Positions 61,966 to 64,000 of a DNA stretch of 64,000 bases are shown piece after piece. Under the pieces are notes generated by a model. That model searched no databases. It worked only from the letters and a program-made list of their open reading frames with translations, and was not told where the DNA came from. Numbering within the stretch: position 1 is the stretch's first letter; each line of letters opens with the position of its first letter. Both the position numbers and the translations under genes were made by a program. Source of the DNA: Clostridium akagii DSM 12554 (GTDB lineage: Bacteria; Bacillota; Clostridia; Clostridiales; Clostridiaceae); the NCBI RefSeq assembly GCF_000686725.1, contig NZ_KK366008.1, positions 76,074 to 140,073 on the forward strand. Reading direction: 5' to 3'.

Positions 61966-62820
61966 TTATTTTATTATTTTTTTATTAATATTTATATCTA
62001 TAAATTTTTCAATTGTTTCAGCCACTGCATCATTATTATTGTCTCTTTTAGTTATATAGTTTGCTGCACTTTTTATATAACTTTTAGCGTTGATTACTGC
62101 TACGCCAATCCCAGCTTTTTTTATCATTTCTAAATCATTACCATCATTTCCTATTGCAATGCATTGCTCTATGGAGTATCCATAATATTGTGCTAAAATT
62201 TCTAAGGCACTTCCTTTATTTACACCTTTTTTTGTTATTTCAAGTCCAAATTTCCCCGAATCCACTATTTCTATTTCATCTAAATTGCTTAACTTGTCCT
62301 TAATTTTCTGTAATAACCCTGAATCTTCATTATATATTTCAAGCTTTCCAATCTCGCATTTATTCTCTTTTATATATTTTTTTGAATCCGAAAGAATTCT
62401 AAATTCTATTCTCTTCTCCCTTGGGAGTAAAAAATTTCTTTCATAATACCTTTTTATAATGTTCTCAAATCTTTCCGAACACGCTATATCCCCATGAAAA
62501 AAATGATAATAAACATTATCAAAATCTATTCTTAGTGTATCAATTATTTTAAATAAAATATTTTCATCAATTTTTGCAACGTATATTTCTTTGCCATTAT
62601 GATCAAAGATAAGACTCCCATTTAGCGCTATAAATGGTTGATTTTCATTTATAGCCTCTAATATAGGTTTTAGCAGTATTGGAACTCTTCCTGAACAAAC
62701 CACTACTTTTGTTCCGCTCTGTGCAATTTTTTTAACTGCATTTAGATTTATTTCCGATATACTCCTATCATCCTTTAAAAAAGTACCGTCCATGTCAATT
62801 GCTAATAATTTATATTCCAC
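61966..62820 (-). CDS. Cof-type HAD-IIB phosphatase
   Basis: A 284-residue HAD hydrolase with D9-M-D11-GT (nucleophile and acid/base), VVCSGR (motif II), the Lys of motif III in KKGVNKGSAL and GNDGNDLEMIKKAGIGVAV (motif IV). The C2 cap (about 85-180) identifies the Cof/IIB group, which dephosphorylate small phosphorylated metabolites; the substrate is unknown. Start GTG 62820 behind GGGGTGA. Downstream of dcd. Confidence 0.9.
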   Translation of the reverse strand: MEYKLLAIDMDGTFLKDDRSISEINLNAVKKIAQSGTKVVVCSGRVPILLKPILEAINENQPFIALNGSLIFDHNGKEIYVAKIDENILFKIIDTLRIDFDNVYYHFFHGDIACSERFENIIKRYYERNFLLPREKRIEFRILSDSKKYIKENKCEIGKLEIYNEDSGLLQKIKDKLSNLDEIEIVDSGKFGLEITKKGVNKGSALEILAQYYGYSIEQCIAIGNDGNDLEMIKKAGIGVAVINAKSYIKSAANYITKRDNNNDAVAETIEKFIDININKKIIK

Positions 62821-62893
62821 TAGTTCACCCCAAATTTTGTCTTTGCATGTAAAAAAAACAGCCAGTATATCACCCTATTTTCTCGCCAATTTC

Positions 62894-63412
62894 TTATTTA
62901 AAGTCCTTGTATAACAGGCTTGGTTGTACTCCTGTATTATTTTGATATTTACCACTTTCATACTTATCATATTCACCTTCAACGCTATGATAATATATTT
63001 GACAAAGTTCAATATTAGGATATATTATTATTGGTTGTACACAAAATATTTCAAGCGTCCAGTATCCATGAAAACCAACATCTCCAAATCCAGCTGTAAC
63101 ATGAATAAATAATCCAAGTCTTCCAACCGAAGATCTTCCCTCAAGCATTGGAACATAATTTTCTGTGGCTGTATACTCAACAGTTCTACCTAAATACAAT
63201 TTATTCCTCTCTAAAGTCAACCCCTCTTCAGGAATGATTAATTTACTTGCTTTATTTTCCTTTTTCATATCTAATACATTATTATCATAAACCAGAAGTT
63301 CATTATGCAATCTTAAATTATAACTATTAGGATTTATCTGTTCCGCATTGAATGGTTCAATTACTATATCTTTTCCTAGTTTTTTTAATATCTCTTTTCC
63401 TGACAAGATCAT
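62894..63412 (-). CDS. dcd: dCTP deaminase
   Basis: A 172-residue dUTPase-fold enzyme with INPNSYNLRL, EGRSSVGRLGLFIHVTAGFGDVGFHG (nucleotide-binding and catalytic segment, with the Glu of LEI following) and the C-terminal flap. It deaminates dCTP to dUTP, providing substrate for dTTP synthesis. Whether it is the monofunctional type or the bifunctional dCTP deaminase-dUTPase cannot be decided from the window. Start ATG 63412, with GAGGG about 11 bases upstream. Confidence 0.92.
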   Translation of the reverse strand: MILSGKEILKKLGKDIVIEPFNAEQINPNSYNLRLHNELLVYDNNVLDMKKENKASKLIIPEEGLTLERNKLYLGRTVEYTATENYVPMLEGRSSVGRLGLFIHVTAGFGDVGFHGYWTLEIFCVQPIIIYPNIELCQIYYHSVEGEYDKYESGKYQNNTGVQPSLLYKDFK

Positions 63413-63668
63413 TTTTCATACGCCCTCTTTCCAATACAAAATCCTACACAATTATTTAGATTGTTTAGAATACTTGTTTTTTTGTAGCTGCACTTAAATT
63501 ATAAAATATTATTGTGAATAATTCCACCTTATTTTTAATGCACAAATATTAATGACCTGTTTTTAGTATTTATATAAAATATGTTATTATAAGATTATAC
63601 AAATTTATAAATGGAAATTGCACGTTTCAGTGTTAGTTAATAATCCATAAAATATTGGAGACATAAAT

Positions 63669-64000
63669 ATGATAACAAAACTAAAAAGAAATATGAGCTT
63701 TTATATTATTACCATAATTACGCTACTTGCATTAATTTTGAGATTATTTTGGATTTTAAATGTACCAACTGTTCCTGTTTCGGATTTTTTACAATATCAT
63801 AGAGGTGCTCTTTCATTGATTGATGGTATGGGCTACAGAGTTTATGGACATATATCAGCCTACGAGCCCGTTGGTTATTCACTATTTTTAGCATTGATTT
63901 ACTCAATTTTCGGTACCAGTTTTTGGGTTGCTAAAATAGGAAATTTAATTCTAAGTTGCACTTGTTTAATTTTTATATACTTAATTGCTAATAAAAGCTT
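63669..64000 (+). CDS. GT39-like membrane glycosyltransferase, N-terminal part
   Basis: An open frame from ATG 63669, behind TTGGAGAC, runs off the right edge (110 codons visible, no stop). It has a basic start (MITKLKRN), a first membrane segment (about 12-30), an extracytoplasmic loop with an acidic residue in VPVSDFLQYHRGALSL (about 36-51), which is the place of the catalytic Asp in GT-C enzymes, then GYSLFLALIYSIFG and further membrane segments. It fits the PMT/ArnT-like (GT39) family, which uses lipid-linked sugars. Confidence 0.7.
   Translation, partial: MITKLKRNMSFYIITIITLLALILRLFWILNVPTVPVSDFLQYHRGALSLIDGMGYRVYGHISAYEPVGYSLFLALIYSIFGTSFWVAKIGNLILSCTCLIFIYLIANKS

Noticed and set aside
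63718-63906. 62-codon minus-strand frame at the right edge
   Set aside because: It is antisense to the open glycosyltransferase frame and has no ribosome site.
1-64000. CRISPR arrays, insertion sequences, tRNA and rRNA genes
   Set aside because: No regularly spaced direct repeats, no transposase gene and no tRNA- or rRNA-like sequences were seen anywhere in the window.

Overview
The window looks like a chromosomal segment of a spore-forming, anaerobic, AT-rich Clostridium (sensu stricto type). The reasons are very low G+C, strong GGAGG-type ribosome sites, many TTG/GTG starts, the sporulation sigma gene sigK, an [FeFe]-hydrogenase maturation gene (hydF), an alaS T-box leader and bacterial glycogen (granulose) genes. 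There are no rRNA or tRNA genes, so the species cannot be named from the window.

Positions 1-4535 are the right end of a skin-like integrated element. It holds a run of small minus-strand phage-type genes, including an ORF6C protein and a Spo0E-like phosphatase, two divergent XRE regulators with a well-formed operator region, and a large serine recombinase of the SpoIVCA type. The element ends inside sigK: the N-terminal half of sigma-K (4527-4955) stops exactly at the codons for Gly-Asn-Glu, at an AATGA that matches the recombination core known from Bacillus subtilis skin. The C-terminal half must lie left of position 1. This is the most notable system in the window: a sporulation gene that should need DNA rearrangement before sigma-K can be made.

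Positions 5000-18900 are a long minus-strand housekeeping block: alaS (with promoter and T-box), ireB, ruvX, a DUF1292 gene, fur, RNase J (broken by a one-base frameshift), typA, mltG, trmR, a U32 tRNA-hydroxylation protein, udk and a class B penicillin-binding protein. Positions 18900-27100 carry an Rrf2/IscR regulator with a long structured leader, a NifS/IscS cysteine desulfurase and the glutamate synthase pair gltB-gltD. Positions 27300-32100 carry a nuclease-helicase fusion of the DinG/XPD type, rarA, an ECF transporter S component and a cold-shock gene.

Positions 32300-53900 hold glycogen metabolism in two places (glgP at 32381; glgC-glgD-glgA at 50122-53872). Between them are a flavodoxin, an rRNA methyltransferase, an M16C protease, the aspA-hydF pair, an ABC-F protein, a CvfB-like S1 protein, exonuclease III, an MntR-like regulator and several small or membrane proteins, one of them behind a sigma-K-like promoter. 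Positions 54000-63400 (all minus) carry signal peptidase I, a YhaM-like exonuclease, a small Lmo0937-type membrane protein, a serine-rich protein, a D-aminoacylase-like amidohydrolase, the polyamine transporter potA-potB-potC-potD, a Cof-type HAD phosphatase and dCTP deaminase. A GT39-like membrane glycosyltransferase runs off the right edge.

All motif, promoter and terminator calls were made by eye. No database search was run.
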